Positions 7,722 through 17,905 are shown, counted from the first letter of the stretch. The stretch: DNA of 64,000 nucleotides from an uncultured Eubacteriales bacterium (GCA_949289635.1 CASEOS010000001.1:1-64000); one strand, 5' to 3'. Notes: generated by a model not told the origin, from the letters alone. Translations and numbers: made by a program.

Positions 7722-8716
7722 GTTTGAATATATCTCCATGAATCTAAACACATATCTTCTAGTGTTTTTTCTGCCATCCATCCTAATTCTTCTTTTGCTT
7801 TTTGAGGATCTGCATAACATGTTGCAATATCTCCTGCTCTTCTTCCTGTAATTTTATATGGTACTTTTTGTCCTGTTGTTTTTTCAAATGCTTTTACCAT
7901 GTCTAATACGCTATATCCTTTTCCTGTTCCTAAATTGTAGATATATAATCCTTCTTTTTCTTTTTCTAATTTTTCTAATGCTTTTACATGTCCTTTTGCT
8001 AAATCTACAACATGAATATAATCTCTAACCCCTGTTCCATCTGGTGTGTCATAATCATTTCCAAATACTGATAATTCTGGTAAAATTCCTGCTGCAACAC
8101 GAACGACATATGGCATTAAGTTATTTGGTATTCCTTGTGGTTCTTCTCCAATTAACCCACTTTCATGTGCGCCTACTGGATTAAAATATCTTAATATACT
8201 TATATTCCATGTGTTATCTGCATGATAAGCGTCTTTCAAAATTTGCTCAATAAATAGTTTACTTGTACCATATGGATTGGTTGTTCCTCCTGTTTTACAT
8301 TCTTCTGTGATTGGTATGATTTCTGGATCTCCATATACTGTTGCTGATGAACTAAATATAAATGTTTTACAATTGTATTTTCTCATAGTGTCTAATACAA
8401 CTAATGCTCCTGAAACATTATTCATATAATATTCAATTGGTTTTTGAACAGATTCTCCTACTGCTTTAAATCCTGCAAAATTGATAACTGCCTCTATGTC
8501 ATTCTCTTCAAAAACCTTTTCTAGTTTTTCTCTATCCATATAATTCATTTCATAAAATTTAAAATCTTTTCCTGTTATTTTTTTGATTGCATCTAATACG
8601 CTTGGTTTGCTATTAGAAAAATCATCTATGATAACAACCTCTTTTCCTGCATTTAATAATTCTACTGCCGTATGACTTCCTATATATCCTGCTCCTCCTG
8701 GTAATAATATTGCCAT
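7712..8716 (-). CDS. galE: UDP-glucose 4-epimerase
   Basis: GalE interconverts UDP-glucose and UDP-galactose for cell-envelope polysaccharides. It is a 334-residue short-chain dehydrogenase/reductase with the NAD motif GGAGYIGSH at residues 7-15, SSSATVYG at 122-129, and the catalytic Y149-x3-K153 in NPYGTSK. The last two codons and the stop (GAA CGT TAG) lie inside the F2 hairpin of element 1, so the C-terminal Glu-Arg is supplied by the repeat. Confidence 0.93.
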   Translation of the reverse strand: MAILLPGGAGYIGSHTAVELLNAGKEVVIIDDFSNSKPSVLDAIKKITGKDFKFYEMNYMDREKLEKVFEENDIEAVINFAGFKAVGESVQKPIEYYMNNVSGALVVLDTMRKYNCKTFIFSSSATVYGDPEIIPITEECKTGGTTNPYGTSKLFIEQILKDAYHADNTWNISILRYFNPVGAHESGLIGEEPQGIPNNLMPYVVRVAAGILPELSVFGNDYDTPDGTGVRDYIHVVDLAKGHVKALEKLEKEKEGLYIYNLGTGKGYSVLDMVKAFEKTTGQKVPYKITGRRAGDIATCYADPQKAKEELGWMAEKTLEDMCLDSWRYIQTER

Positions 8717-8843
8717 AAAATCATTCCTTTCTTTTTTATTATTTACGCTTATATTATATTACGATATTTTTTAAAGTACAAGCTTATTTTAAAAAAATAG
8801 TACCTTGCTCACTCTTTAGTGGAAGATTTACATGACTAATTTT

Positions 8844-10241
8844 TTATTGAGCATTCAATATCATTCCATCTTTTGTATCTTTTACTTCATATCCTTTTTC
8901 TTTGATTAAATCTCTTAATCTATCTGACTCTGCCCAATTTTTTTCTTGTCTTGCTTGTTTTCTTTCTTCTACAAGTTGTAGAACATCTTCTGGTATTTCT
9001 ATCTCTTCATTATTTTCTTCTTTATCAATCTTAATTCCTAATACTGTATCAAATTTTAGTAATAATTCTGCAATCTTTGGTGATTTTTTAGGATATTTTA
9101 TCACTTCCCATACAAAACTCATGGCCAAAGGCATATTCATATCATCATTAATTGCTTTATGGAATTCATTTTCTAATCTTTCTAACTCTTTTTTATCTTC
9201 TTCATTTAAAGTATCTGTTCCATTTTTATTTACTTGATAGCCATTTCTTAATCTTTCTAATGATTTTGAAGATGCTTCTATTCCTTCCCATGTAAAGTTT
9301 AATTTATTTCTATAACTAGATGTGTAACATAATAATCTATATACCAATGGATCATATCCTTTTTCTTTGATATCTTTTAATAAGTAAACATTTCCTAGGC
9401 TTTTTGACATTTTGCCACCATTGATTAATAGATATTCTCCATGTATCCAATAATTTGCAGGAATTTTTCCGCACACACCTTTACTTTGTGCAATTTCATT
9501 TTCATGATGTGTTGGTATCAAATCAATTCCTCCTGTGTGAATATCAAATTGTTCTCCTAAATGTTTTCTAGACATGGCAGAACATTCAATATGCCAACCT
9601 GGATAACTTGGTCCCCATGGGCTATCCCATTTCATTAAGTGATTTTGTGGTGCTTTAATCCATAATGCAAAATCATATGGATTTTTCTTTTCTGGATCTA
9701 CATCGACTCTTGCTCCCGCTTTTTGTTCTTCTACATTTAAATTAGATAAAATTGGATATTTATCTAATTTAGATATATCAAAATAAATAGCAGTTGATGT
9801 TTCATAGGCATATCCTTTTTCCACAAGTTCTTCTACATATTCTAGCATTTCTGGAATATATTCTGTTGCTTTACAAATGACTTCTGGAATCTCTATATTT
9901 AAATCATTTAAATCATTAAAAAATAACTTGGTATAATGTTCAGCAATTTCTAATGGTGTTTTATGCTCTTCTCTTGCTGATTTAATCATCTTGTCTTCTC
10001 CTTCATCTCCATCAGAAACTAAATGCCCTACATCTGTTATATTCATGACATGTTTAATTGTATATCCATTATATTTTAACATTCTTCTTAAAATATCTTG
10101 AAATATATTTGTTCTCATATTTCCAATGGTTGCATCTTTATATACAGTTGGTCCACATGAATATATTTTCACTTCTTTTTCGTTGATTGGTTTAAATATA
10201 TCTTTTTCTTTTGTTAATGTATTATATAGATATATATCCAT
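8844..10241 (-). CDS. cysS: Cysteinyl-tRNA synthetase
   Basis: This class I synthetase charges tRNA-Cys. It contains the zinc-site region CGPTVYKDATIGNMR, which includes the HIGH-like element, ECSAMSRKHLG, HTGGIDLIPTHHENEIAQS, and the KMSKS loop (KMSKSLGN). I place the start at ATG 10241. The longer frame begins with a TTG at 10253 that is only one base from AAAGGA, whereas the ATG has normal spacing. The resulting 465 residues is the family length. I looked for a T-box leader and did not see one. Confidence 0.93.
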   Translation of the reverse strand: MDIYLYNTLTKEKDIFKPINEKEVKIYSCGPTVYKDATIGNMRTNIFQDILRRMLKYNGYTIKHVMNITDVGHLVSDGDEGEDKMIKSAREEHKTPLEIAEHYTKLFFNDLNDLNIEIPEVICKATEYIPEMLEYVEELVEKGYAYETSTAIYFDISKLDKYPILSNLNVEEQKAGARVDVDPEKKNPYDFALWIKAPQNHLMKWDSPWGPSYPGWHIECSAMSRKHLGEQFDIHTGGIDLIPTHHENEIAQSKGVCGKIPANYWIHGEYLLINGGKMSKSLGNVYLLKDIKEKGYDPLVYRLLCYTSSYRNKLNFTWEGIEASSKSLERLRNGYQVNKNGTDTLNEEDKKELERLENEFHKAINDDMNMPLAMSFVWEVIKYPKKSPKIAELLLKFDTVLGIKIDKEENNEEIEIPEDVLQLVEERKQARQEKNWAESDRLRDLIKEKGYEVKDTKDGMILNAQ

Positions 10242-10297
10242 TATTTTTATCAATCCTTTCTGGTTGAATGTACTTTTCTTATTGTCCTTTTTGTTTT

Positions 10298-10332
10298 AAA
10301 TTGAGATGTGAAAAATTTCACATCTCAATTTT
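10298..10332 (-). terminator. Terminator after the class A PBP gene
   Basis: AAATTGAGATGTGAAA pairs with TTTCACATCTCAATTT. It is 17 bases past the stop at 10349 on the minus strand and separates it from cysS. Confidence 0.75.
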
Positions 10333-10348
10333 ATCTTGCAGTTTTTTA

Positions 10349-13000
10349 TTACTGAACTACATTTCCTGGTTTTGTTGTTGTGTTCCCACTATTTCCTGCT
10401 GTATTTCCTCCGCTTGGTGGCTTTTCTCCTCCGCCTGAAGGTTTCTCTCCTGTTGTATTACCTGTTCCACTTGATGTGTTTCCTCCTGTTGTGTTTGTAG
10501 TATTCGTTGTATTAGTAGTTGGTTTTGGTTTTTCAGGTTCCTCTTTTGGTTTTGTATGTAATGTACATGTTCCATTAATTCTGTTTCCTAATGAACTTGA
10601 ACCACTAACAACTTTCCATAATCCTAATTGTTCTTTTGGTAAAACAGCACCATAATAATTTTGTTTTACTTCACAATATTGTGAACAATATTCTGTTGCT
10701 ACTAAATTTGACTCTGTACAAATTGTTTGACTTCCATGTCCTTCACATTTTTCTGGTAAGTTATCTTGTGTGAAAATTTCTGTATACTTATTATTACATC
10801 CTGTTGTTGCTAAACAACCTGTTGTTCTACATACTGTTTGCTCTACAATTCCACTTGGTCTTGTAAATGTTGCATTTTCTAAATCCTCATGAATTGCTGT
10901 CATAACGCTATCCCAAATGACACCTGCTGGGTTATTTCCTGAATATACAACTGTTTCTGGTTGATCATATCCAAACCAACATGCTCCTGCATAATATGGT
11001 GTAAATCCACAAAGCCATCTGTCATAATCATCATCTGTTGTTCCTGTTTTGGCTGCTACATCCATTCCTCTAATAGCACAATAGGTTGCTGTACCAACAG
11101 AAGATTTTACTGTTTCTTGTAAAATAGATTTCACAATATAGGCATTTTGTTCTGATATCACTCTCGTTTGTTCTTGTTTTGGTGTCAATACTGTATTTCC
11201 GCTAGAATCTACTACTTTTGTATAGAATGTTGGTGTAATATATACACCATCATTTGCAATAGATGCATATGCTCCTGCCATTTCTAATGGTGTAGCACCA
11301 TTTGTTGTTCCTCCTAATGCTAAAGATAAATCTGCATCTTCATCTGCATTAATATGGCTAAGTCCCATCTTATTTAAATATTCTATTGATTTATCTGGAG
11401 ATAATTCTCTCATGATTTTTACTGCTGGTACATTTAAAGATTTTGCAATAAAATATCTAATGTTAACTGACTCATTACTATATTTTCCATTTTGGTTTTT
11501 AGGTGTATAGTTGCCCCCAAAATTGGTTTCTTGATCCATATATGCTGTTGCTGCTGTTATCACTTTTTCTTGCAATCCTGGTGCAATTACAGCGATTGGT
11601 TTGATTGAAGAACCTGTTTGTCTAACACTTTGTGTTGCTCTGTTTAGTCCTCTACTTTCTGTCTTTTGCCCTAATCCGCCAACTGTTCCTACTACATTTC
11701 CTGTTTTATAATCAATCACTACCATAGCTGCTTGAGAATGGTCATTTAATTTTTCTCCTGTTTCTTTGTTAGTAGCTCTTCCATTAACAACATATTTATC
11801 TTTAGCAAATTCTTCCTCCATTTGTGTTTGAATACTGATATCTACTGTTGAATAAATCGTAAGTCCACTACTGTATACATAATTTTCTGCTAATTGTTGT
11901 GACCAACCTTTTTCTTCCATAACTTGATCTATTACTTGGTCCAAAACAGCTTCTGTATGATATGAATATGAAGAGGTTGTTGCTATCGCACCTTTTTGGA
12001 AGTTTAATCCTGCATCGACTTCTGCAATAGCCGTATCATATTCTTCTTGACTATTAATATAGCCTAATTCATTCATTTTATTTAAAGCTACTTTTGTTTG
12101 ATTTTTAATTAATTCTGTATTATCTTTTGTTTCATCAAATGGATTGTATCTACTTGGTGAACTATTGATTCCGGCCATATAGGCACATTCTGCTAAAGTT
12201 AAATCTTTTGCACTTTTGTTGAAATAATATTCTGCACCTAATTCAACACCATGTAAATTTCCTTCTCCACCAACATATAGTATGTTTAAATATAACTCTA
12301 AAATTTGATCTTTGGATATCATTCTTTCTACCTGATATGCTTTTGCCCATTCTCTTACTTTTCTCATGATACCTGCTATACCAGATCTTTCATCATCCTG
12401 TGTAATATTTTTTACTAATTGCTGTGTAATTGTGCTTCCACCATAAGAACTATTTCCTAATAGTGTTTGCAAAATAGCTCCTGCTGTTCTTTTTAAATCT
12501 ACACCATTATGTTTATAAAATCTTTCATCTTCCATAGCTACATATGCTTTTGGCAAATAGTCTGCCATATCTTCAAGAGAAATAATTTTTCTTTTCTCAT
12601 CACCACTTAATTCTGCAATCACTGCCCCATTTGCGTCCACAACAACAGAGTTAGCAGCACCAATGGTTAACTCTTCTTTAGTAATTTCAAAATCATCTCC
12701 AAATAGTCCAAAAAATACACCTGCTACAACGCCTGCTCCAATGACACATAATAATAAGAAAATTAGTATAAAAATTCTTAAGGCCATCATTAATTTTGGA
12801 TGTCTTGCTGAAAATTTTCCTTCTGTATTTTTTGATTTTTTCCTTTTGGTTTTTCTATTGTTATTTTGTGTTGGTACTCTTTTTGTTGTTCTTATATCTC
12901 TTTTGTTTGTTGCATTAGGTTTTCTCCTTTTTTTTGCACGCTTCGTATTATATTTTCTCGTTTTATCTTCATCACTATTTCTTCTATTACTACTTGGCAT
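10349..13000 (-). CDS. ponA: Class A penicillin-binding protein (PBP1A type)
   Basis: A bifunctional peptidoglycan glycosyltransferase and transpeptidase. Order: a very basic N-terminal cytoplasmic tail rich in Lys, Arg and Asn; one membrane anchor (ALRIFILIFLLLCVIGAGVV); a GT51 domain with EDERFYKHNG and GGSTITQQLVKN; then the transpeptidase with SxxK in TGSSIKPIA, SxN in KSLNVP, and KTGT in AAKTGTTDDD. The C-terminus has several cysteines followed by a disordered Thr/Gly/Pro/Asn tail. I start at ATG 13000 behind AAGGAGG; an upstream ATG at 13042 has no ribosome binding site. The symbol is by analogy with the Bacillus enzyme. Confidence 0.92.
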   Translation of the reverse strand: MPSSNRRNSDEDKTRKYNTKRAKKRRKPNATNKRDIRTTKRVPTQNNNRKTKRKKSKNTEGKFSARHPKLMMALRIFILIFLLLCVIGAGVVAGVFFGLFGDDFEITKEELTIGAANSVVVDANGAVIAELSGDEKRKIISLEDMADYLPKAYVAMEDERFYKHNGVDLKRTAGAILQTLLGNSSYGGSTITQQLVKNITQDDERSGIAGIMRKVREWAKAYQVERMISKDQILELYLNILYVGGEGNLHGVELGAEYYFNKSAKDLTLAECAYMAGINSSPSRYNPFDETKDNTELIKNQTKVALNKMNELGYINSQEEYDTAIAEVDAGLNFQKGAIATTSSYSYHTEAVLDQVIDQVMEEKGWSQQLAENYVYSSGLTIYSTVDISIQTQMEEEFAKDKYVVNGRATNKETGEKLNDHSQAAMVVIDYKTGNVVGTVGGLGQKTESRGLNRATQSVRQTGSSIKPIAVIAPGLQEKVITAATAYMDQETNFGGNYTPKNQNGKYSNESVNIRYFIAKSLNVPAVKIMRELSPDKSIEYLNKMGLSHINADEDADLSLALGGTTNGATPLEMAGAYASIANDGVYITPTFYTKVVDSSGNTVLTPKQEQTRVISEQNAYIVKSILQETVKSSVGTATYCAIRGMDVAAKTGTTDDDYDRWLCGFTPYYAGACWFGYDQPETVVYSGNNPAGVIWDSVMTAIHEDLENATFTRPSGIVEQTVCRTTGCLATTGCNNKYTEIFTQDNLPEKCEGHGSQTICTESNLVATEYCSQYCEVKQNYYGAVLPKEQLGLWKVVSGSSSLGNRINGTCTLHTKPKEEPEKPKPTTNTTNTTNTTGGNTSSGTGNTTGEKPSGGGEKPPSGGNTAGNSGNTTTKPGNVVQ

Positions 13001-13208
13001 ATGTTTACCTCCTTGCCAGTTTGTACAAATTTCATCTTGCAATTTTTTATCTTCATTTGTTACTTAATTAAATTTAAAAAATCGATATCTACATTATATT
13101 ATATTTTATAAAAAAAGGAAAGTATTTGATAAAATTTTTAAGATTTTCACAAATATCTTGTAAATTCTTCAAATGATAAATTAAAATATGATTTTTAATT
13201 TGCCAATA

Positions 13209-14039
13209 TTATATTTTTGTTTTGATTCCTTTTAGATATTGGATAATCACATTATCTCTCTTTATTCTTTTTAATGTTTCTTCTATCGGTTGGTTTTTGT
13301 ATTGCATTGCTTCATAAATGTCTTTTGCCTCAAACTGTTTTAAATGTGGATTTGTTTTCCAATCAATTTCATAATCATTAATATTTAATCCATTAAATCT
13401 TTTATTCTTTATAACTACATTTCCCTTAAAATTAATGATAGTTGCAGTATTATTAATCGTATATCTATTAATTAATTCTGTCGGAAAATCTAGATTAAAG
13501 ATGATATTAGTTTTTGATAAAATTTTTCTTTTATTATTTCCTACATTAATAAAAATTCCTTGCTCTTCTGAAATTTTTTCTTCAATATTTTTAAAACGGT
13601 CTATATGATTTGTAACAATTTTTACATATTTATATTTCATAACCAATTTTTGAATTGCATAAATTGCTAATTCTGAAATGTCATTTACTAAAATTCCCAT
13701 TTTTATTTCCTCTTCTTTTATTTTTAACTTTTTTATGACATATTCTAAAACATCAAATAATAACATTTGAAATAGCCATCTTCCATCGACAATTTCGTAG
13801 TTATATGAATATAGATAATTCATATAGTTTTCTTGTTGCTTTACTTGTTTGCTTAATACCAATTTCTTACTATTCGTTTTATCTAAAATGGTCTTTGTTT
13901 TGATGGCTAATTTATATGCTGTTTTTTCATCTAAACTTGTCTTTGTTATTGGTAAAATAATGCTATCATTTTCTAATCTCACAATATGTAACCATTCTGC
14001 AATTTTACTAGGCTTGTCAATTTCTTTTATATAATACAT
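13209..14039 (-). CDS. Hypothetical 276-residue protein
   Basis: I do not recognise the family. There is no signal peptide or membrane segment. The central part alternates short hydrophobic strands and helices (MGILVNDISELAIYAIQKL, YVKIVTNH, IFINVG, NIIFNLDFP), which suggests a Rossmann-like fold, but no GxGxxG motif is visible. The start has GAGGTGATTTT upstream. It lies 51 bases downstream of truB on the same strand and may share its transcript. Confidence 0.7.
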   Translation of the reverse strand: MYYIKEIDKPSKIAEWLHIVRLENDSIILPITKTSLDEKTAYKLAIKTKTILDKTNSKKLVLSKQVKQQENYMNYLYSYNYEIVDGRWLFQMLLFDVLEYVIKKLKIKEEEIKMGILVNDISELAIYAIQKLVMKYKYVKIVTNHIDRFKNIEEKISEEQGIFINVGNNKRKILSKTNIIFNLDFPTELINRYTINNTATIINFKGNVVIKNKRFNGLNINDYEIDWKTNPHLKQFEAKDIYEAMQYKNQPIEETLKRIKRDNVIIQYLKGIKTKI

Positions 14040-14090
14040 AAAATCACCTCATATACTTTTCTCTTTTTAAGTATATTAAGGTGATTTTGT

Positions 14091-14951
14091 TTATAGAACT
14101 ATAATATCTCTCTTTAAAAATTTTTCGTTTACAACACCAATTCCTATAAATTGCTTCTTGCTATATATTTTATAAATTCCATCTTTTAATTCAGAATTTA
14201 ATTTTACACCATTTAAAAATAATTGTAATTTTTTTTCATTTAACTCAATAGATTCTAAATTTTTAAATAAATCTTCAAGTGTTATCATATGCTTTTCAAT
14301 TGTTTTATCATTCAAGTCCTCAACTAAAATGGATTGCTCTATGGTAAAATTGCCTACTCTTGTTCTTTGTAAAGCTTTCATATATCCTATTGTTCCCATC
14401 TTTTTAGCAATATCTTCACATAAACTTCTAATATATGTTCCTTTTGAACAACTTACTTCAAATTGGATTTCTCTATTTTCTTTATCTATTTTCAACAATT
14501 TTATATCATATATGGTAATTTTTCTTGGTTCAATTTCTACCTGCTGTCCTTTTCTTGCATATTCATATAACTTTTTTCCATTGACCTTGATAGCAGAATA
14601 GATAGGTGGCATTTGTTCTTGTTCTCCTAAGAAGCTTTCTAAAACTATTTTTACATTGCCTTCGTCTAAAATTTTCTCATCTACAATTTCTTGTTGTAAA
14701 ATATCGCCTTCTTCATCTCCTGTACTTTTCTTTATTCCTAGTTTTAAAACCACTGTATATGTTTTATCATGATTCATTAAATACTTAGAACATAGTGTTC
14801 CTTTTCCTATTAACAATGGTAATACCCCTGTTGCCATTGGATCTAATGTTCCAGTATGTCCTACTTTTTCTCCTGTTATTTTTTTCACTTTTGCTACGAT
14901 ATCATGTGATGTGTATCCTTTTGATTTATTGACAATTAATATTCCGTTCAT
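14091..14951 (-). CDS. truB: tRNA pseudouridine-55 synthase
   Basis: TruB makes pseudouridine 55 in the T-loop of tRNAs. The protein starts MNGILIVNKSKGYTSHD and has the catalytic aspartate in the motif HTGTLDPMATGVLPLLIG. A C-terminal PUA-like region follows. At 286 residues it is the normal length. AAGAGGTC precedes the ATG. Confidence 0.93.
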   Translation of the reverse strand: MNGILIVNKSKGYTSHDIVAKVKKITGEKVGHTGTLDPMATGVLPLLIGKGTLCSKYLMNHDKTYTVVLKLGIKKSTGDEEGDILQQEIVDEKILDEGNVKIVLESFLGEQEQMPPIYSAIKVNGKKLYEYARKGQQVEIEPRKITIYDIKLLKIDKENREIQFEVSCSKGTYIRSLCEDIAKKMGTIGYMKALQRTRVGNFTIEQSILVEDLNDKTIEKHMITLEDLFKNLESIELNEKKLQLFLNGVKLNSELKDGIYKIYSKKQFIGIGVVNEKFLKRDIIVL

Positions 14952-15042
14952 ATTTGACCTCTTCTCGCTTAGTTAACTCTTTATTTCTTTACTTTTTCAT
15001 TATATATGCAAAAAGAAGATAAGTCAAATACTCTATTTTTTT

Positions 15043-16186
15043 CTATTTATATATCCAAATTGCATCTATTGTCATTGTACCAGAAGTATCTGTCATTTTT
15101 ATGATTGCATTGAAAGGTTCATCTGAATAGTCACAAATTTCTTCATGCTCACTTTGCCTAGCAACTTTATCTTCACCTTCTACTTTCGTCCAATTAGCTG
15201 CATAAACTTTTTTCAAACTATCTGTTTCATAATCTCTAACTTGTATTGCAATCATACCGTGATGTATCATTAAGCATAGATGCATAATCTAGTACAGATC
15301 CATAACAGTTAAATGTAAGATTACCTGAATATTCAGTATACTTAGCTTTTCCTCCACTAAATCTTTCATCTTCCAAATCATACCAAGTACCACTATAAGT
15401 AATTCCACTAAAATTTTCTTCATACTTAACAACATTCCCTTGAACAATTGTAAGTTTTTGAATTTTTTCTTGGTATTCATCTGCTCCTTCTTGACCAATT
15501 GCAATTTTTACATAAAAAACTTCATCATCTTGAAAGAAATTTGTTAAAGTATATGTGAAATTTGCTTCATCAATATTGGTAATAGAAAGTGTTCCAGATT
15601 TGCCATCTAAATCCTCAGTTTGGAAATTACCATCTTCTGAAAGACTAATTCCTACAATTCGATATTCAGAATTAGAAGACCCTGTGACCACATCAATATT
15701 TTTTTGTGTAACCGTATTTGTAAATTCAAATGTTGGTGTTTCTTCATTAACTTCGCTTACATAAATATATTGGTTAAAAATTCCACCTTCCAAATATACA
15801 ACTTCATTATCTTCAGTTATACCATATTGATTATCTCCAATTGTAACTAGATATAAATATTCTTCACCAGGTCTTTTAGAACTTACATCTATGCTACTAT
15901 CAGAAATTTCAGATTCTAAAGCCGATAATAATTCAGAAGAAGTCCAATCACTAGAATCTGAAGTTTCAAGATTATCAGATGTTACATCAAGTATAGCTAA
16001 TTCAATTTGCTCAATTTCTTGTCCTATACTTGTTTTTTCACTGGCTTCACTTGCCCTTGTTAAAATTCCATTTTCTCCTGTTAATGTTGCAATGCTTACT
16101 CCTGCTAATATTAGCAAAACAATGATTGTTATTACTAACGCAATTAATGTAATTCCATTATTTTTTTGTTTTCCTTTGTTTTTCAT
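15043..16186 (-). pseudogene. Prepilin-type surface protein, frameshifted near its C-terminus
   Basis: The N-terminus has a class III (prepilin) signal: a basic tail, then NNGITLIALVITIIVLLI. The extracellular part ends in a beta-rich domain containing YSGTWYDLEDERFSGGKAKY, a carbohydrate-binding-like pattern. The first frame (16186-15236) ends abruptly in RYDCNTS after DTSR. The next frame (to 15043) carries the natural continuation GMIAIQVRDYETDSLKK and ends IDAIWIYK. One base gained or lost near 15256-15259 would restore a single protein of about 380 residues. No slippery heptamer is visible, so programmed frameshifting is unlikely; a mutation or an assembly error is more likely. The start has GGGAG upstream. 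A putative invertible promoter lies at 16393-16588. Confidence 0.75.
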
Positions 16187-16392
16187 AAAAAACTCCCTTC
16201 TTTTGTTATATATAATATTTTTCGTAAATAGTATTTACACTATTCTGTTTTCTAAACATCTATCATATATATTTTTTAATCTATTTATTGATTACTATTT
16301 ACAACTCCTCTCTTCAGTACTCTTATTGTACTTATTTTATTGATATAAGTCAATATATTATCGTATTTTATTTCTTGTTTTTTTACTTAGAT

Positions 16393-16588
16393 TTCAATAC
16401 TCTAAGAAGATACATATTTAAAAAAATATTGATATGACAATCTTTTTCTAAAATTCTTATATTTAAAAATCTCTTTAATATAAAAAATTATTATATGTTC
16501 AATTTTAAATTTTTTTAATATATCTTTATTGACTTTACTATATTTTATTGTTAAAATTTATCCATAGAAGTCTTCTTAGAGTATTGAA
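16393..16588. promoter_or_regulatory. Putative invertible promoter A, OFF orientation
   Basis: A perfect 18 bp inverted repeat, TTCAATACTCTAAGAAGA at 16393-16410 and its complement at 16571-16588, flanks a 160 bp AT-rich segment. Inside, on the plus strand, TTGACT (16529-16534) and TAAAAT (16552-16557) are 17 bases apart and point away from the prepilin-type gene. The right repeat plus its flank forms a hairpin followed by seven T residues. Inversion would point the promoter at the gene. The remaining bases from 16187 to 16392 are AT-rich leader with no other feature seen. Confidence 0.65.
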
Positions 16589-16602
16589 CTCTAGGATTTT
16601 TT
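16577..16602 (+). terminator. Terminator facing the OFF-orientation promoter A
   Basis: TAGAGT ATTGA ACTCTA at 16577-16593 is followed by GGATTTTTTT. It would stop plus-strand transcripts leaving the invertible segment before they reach nrnA. Confidence 0.6.
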
Positions 16603-16626
16603 TATTTAATTATAAATTTTTCGACA

Positions 16627-16671
16627 AAAAAGCAGTAAAATAATATCACTTCATATTATTTTACTGCTTTT
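16627..16671 (-). terminator. Terminator after nrnA
   Basis: AAAAGCAGTAAAATAATAT pairs with ATATTATTTTACTGCTTTT around a short loop; on the minus strand a T-run follows. Confidence 0.75.
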
Positions 16672-16732
16672 CATTTATTTTAAATTTTAAAGATATCTAA
16701 AAAATTTATTTATATTATTTTACTTTCCTTAT

Positions 16733-17686
16733 TTAGATTACCTTTTTAATTTCTTTTATCAATTTTTCTTTTACTTGTTCAACTGTTCCTGCAACTGTTG
16801 CACCTGCTGCTCTTGGGTGTCCTCCACCACCAAAGATATAGCAAATATCAGAAACATTAATATTTGAACCATTTCCTGTTCTCATGGAAACTTTATATAG
16901 ATTTTCTTCCTTTTCACGTATAAATACAGAAACCTTAACACCTTCTATGCTTCTTCCATTTTCCACAATTCCTTCATGATCTCCTGGCTCTGCTTGTACA
17001 TCTTCTTCGTCTTGTTTATTAATATATGTAAATGCAATTTTGTCATTCTCTAAAAGTTCTAATCGATTCATTGCTCTTCTTAATAATTCAAAATTAGATT
17101 TTCTTCTAGTTTCCAATACTCTTTGATAAATATCAGATATGTTGACACCTTTTCTTAATAATTCTGCTGTAAATTCAAATGTTTCTGCTGTCACACTAGC
17201 ATACTTAAATCCACCTGTATCTGTAATAATTCCTGTTACAATACAACTTCCAATTTCTGCATCAATGTCAATATCAAAATATTCAAACATACCTGCTAAA
17301 ATTTCACAACAAGCAGGAGATACTGGATTGACAAAATTCAAATCTCCATACATCATATTCGTACTATGATGATCAATAACAATTGTTTTTTTGGCTTTTT
17401 CAAAATATTCTCTTCCAACTAGTCTTTTTAAATCAGCACAATCTAATGAAATTGCTAAATCATATGTTTCTACATCTGAAGTTGTTTTTACATCCTTAGC
17501 TCCTGGTAAAAAGTCAAATGTTCTTGGAAATTCTTTGACAATTACATCTACTTTTTTTCCCATTTTTTTTAATGCCAAATTCATGGCTAGCACACTTCCA
17601 ATTGCATCTCCATCTGGTGATTCATGTGCCATTACCACAATGGTTTCTGCTTGTTTTATTTCTACTAAAATATCATCTAATGTCAT
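16733..17686 (-). CDS. nrnA: DHH-DHHA1 oligoribonuclease/pAp phosphatase NrnA
   Basis: NrnA degrades nanoRNAs and 3'-phosphoadenosine 5'-phosphate. Motifs: AHESPDGDAIGS, SLDCADL, the DHH motif in IDHHSTN, and GGGGHPRAAGA in the DHHA1 domain. I start at ATG 17686 behind AGAAAGGAAG (317 residues). The longer frame adds MCPLSLIERKKK, which is translated from an F6 repeat and lacks a ribosome binding site. It ends the rimP-nusA-infB-rbfA gene cluster. Confidence 0.92.
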   Translation of the reverse strand: MTLDDILVEIKQAETIVVMAHESPDGDAIGSVLAMNLALKKMGKKVDVIVKEFPRTFDFLPGAKDVKTTSDVETYDLAISLDCADLKRLVGREYFEKAKKTIVIDHHSTNMMYGDLNFVNPVSPACCEILAGMFEYFDIDIDAEIGSCIVTGIITDTGGFKYASVTAETFEFTAELLRKGVNISDIYQRVLETRRKSNFELLRRAMNRLELLENDKIAFTYINKQDEEDVQAEPGDHEGIVENGRSIEGVKVSVFIREKEENLYKVSMRTGNGSNINVSDICYIFGGGGHPRAAGATVAGTVEQVKEKLIKEIKKVI

Positions 17687-17710
17687 TTTTTTCTTCCTTT
17701 CTATTAATGA

Positions 17711-17790
17711 CAGGGGACACACCTTACCTTTTGGCCATTTCCACTTTAGCTAAGGAATGTCCCCTCCCCTTGTGATTTACTGTTGACCTT
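17711..17790 (-). repeat. F6 repeat, copy 1
   Basis: GGGGACACACCTTACC ... TAAGGAATGTCCCC forms a hairpin, followed by TCCCCTTGTGATTTACTG. A second copy is in direct orientation 35 bases away and a third lies upstream of uppP at 53283. Confidence 0.8.
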
Positions 17791-17824
17791 TGCTAATAGT
17801 GTATCCTCTTTTTTCTTTTATTTC

Positions 17825-17905
17825 TAGGACACACCTTACCTCTAGGTCATCTCCACTCAGGTTAAGGAATGTCCCCTCCCCTTGTGATTTACTGATAACC
17901 TTCGC
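17825..17905 (-). repeat. F6 repeat, copy 2
   Basis: Directly repeated relative to copy 1, with differences in the middle (CTCTAGGTCATCTCCACTCA). The match with copy 1 continues into the segment reading TTAGCGAAGGTTATCAGTAA on the minus strand, so the unit is at least 80 bases long. Confidence 0.8.

Noticed and set aside
10254..10348. T-box leader upstream of cysS
   Set aside because: Only the terminator of the upstream gene fits; no T-box consensus sequence is present.
15236..15285. Programmed ribosomal frameshift
   Set aside because: No slippery heptamer or downstream pseudoknot is evident at the break.
16187..16732. c-di-GMP or other riboswitch upstream of the prepilin-type gene
   Set aside because: None of the conserved riboswitch core sequences is visible; the region is almost pure A/T apart from the inverted repeats.
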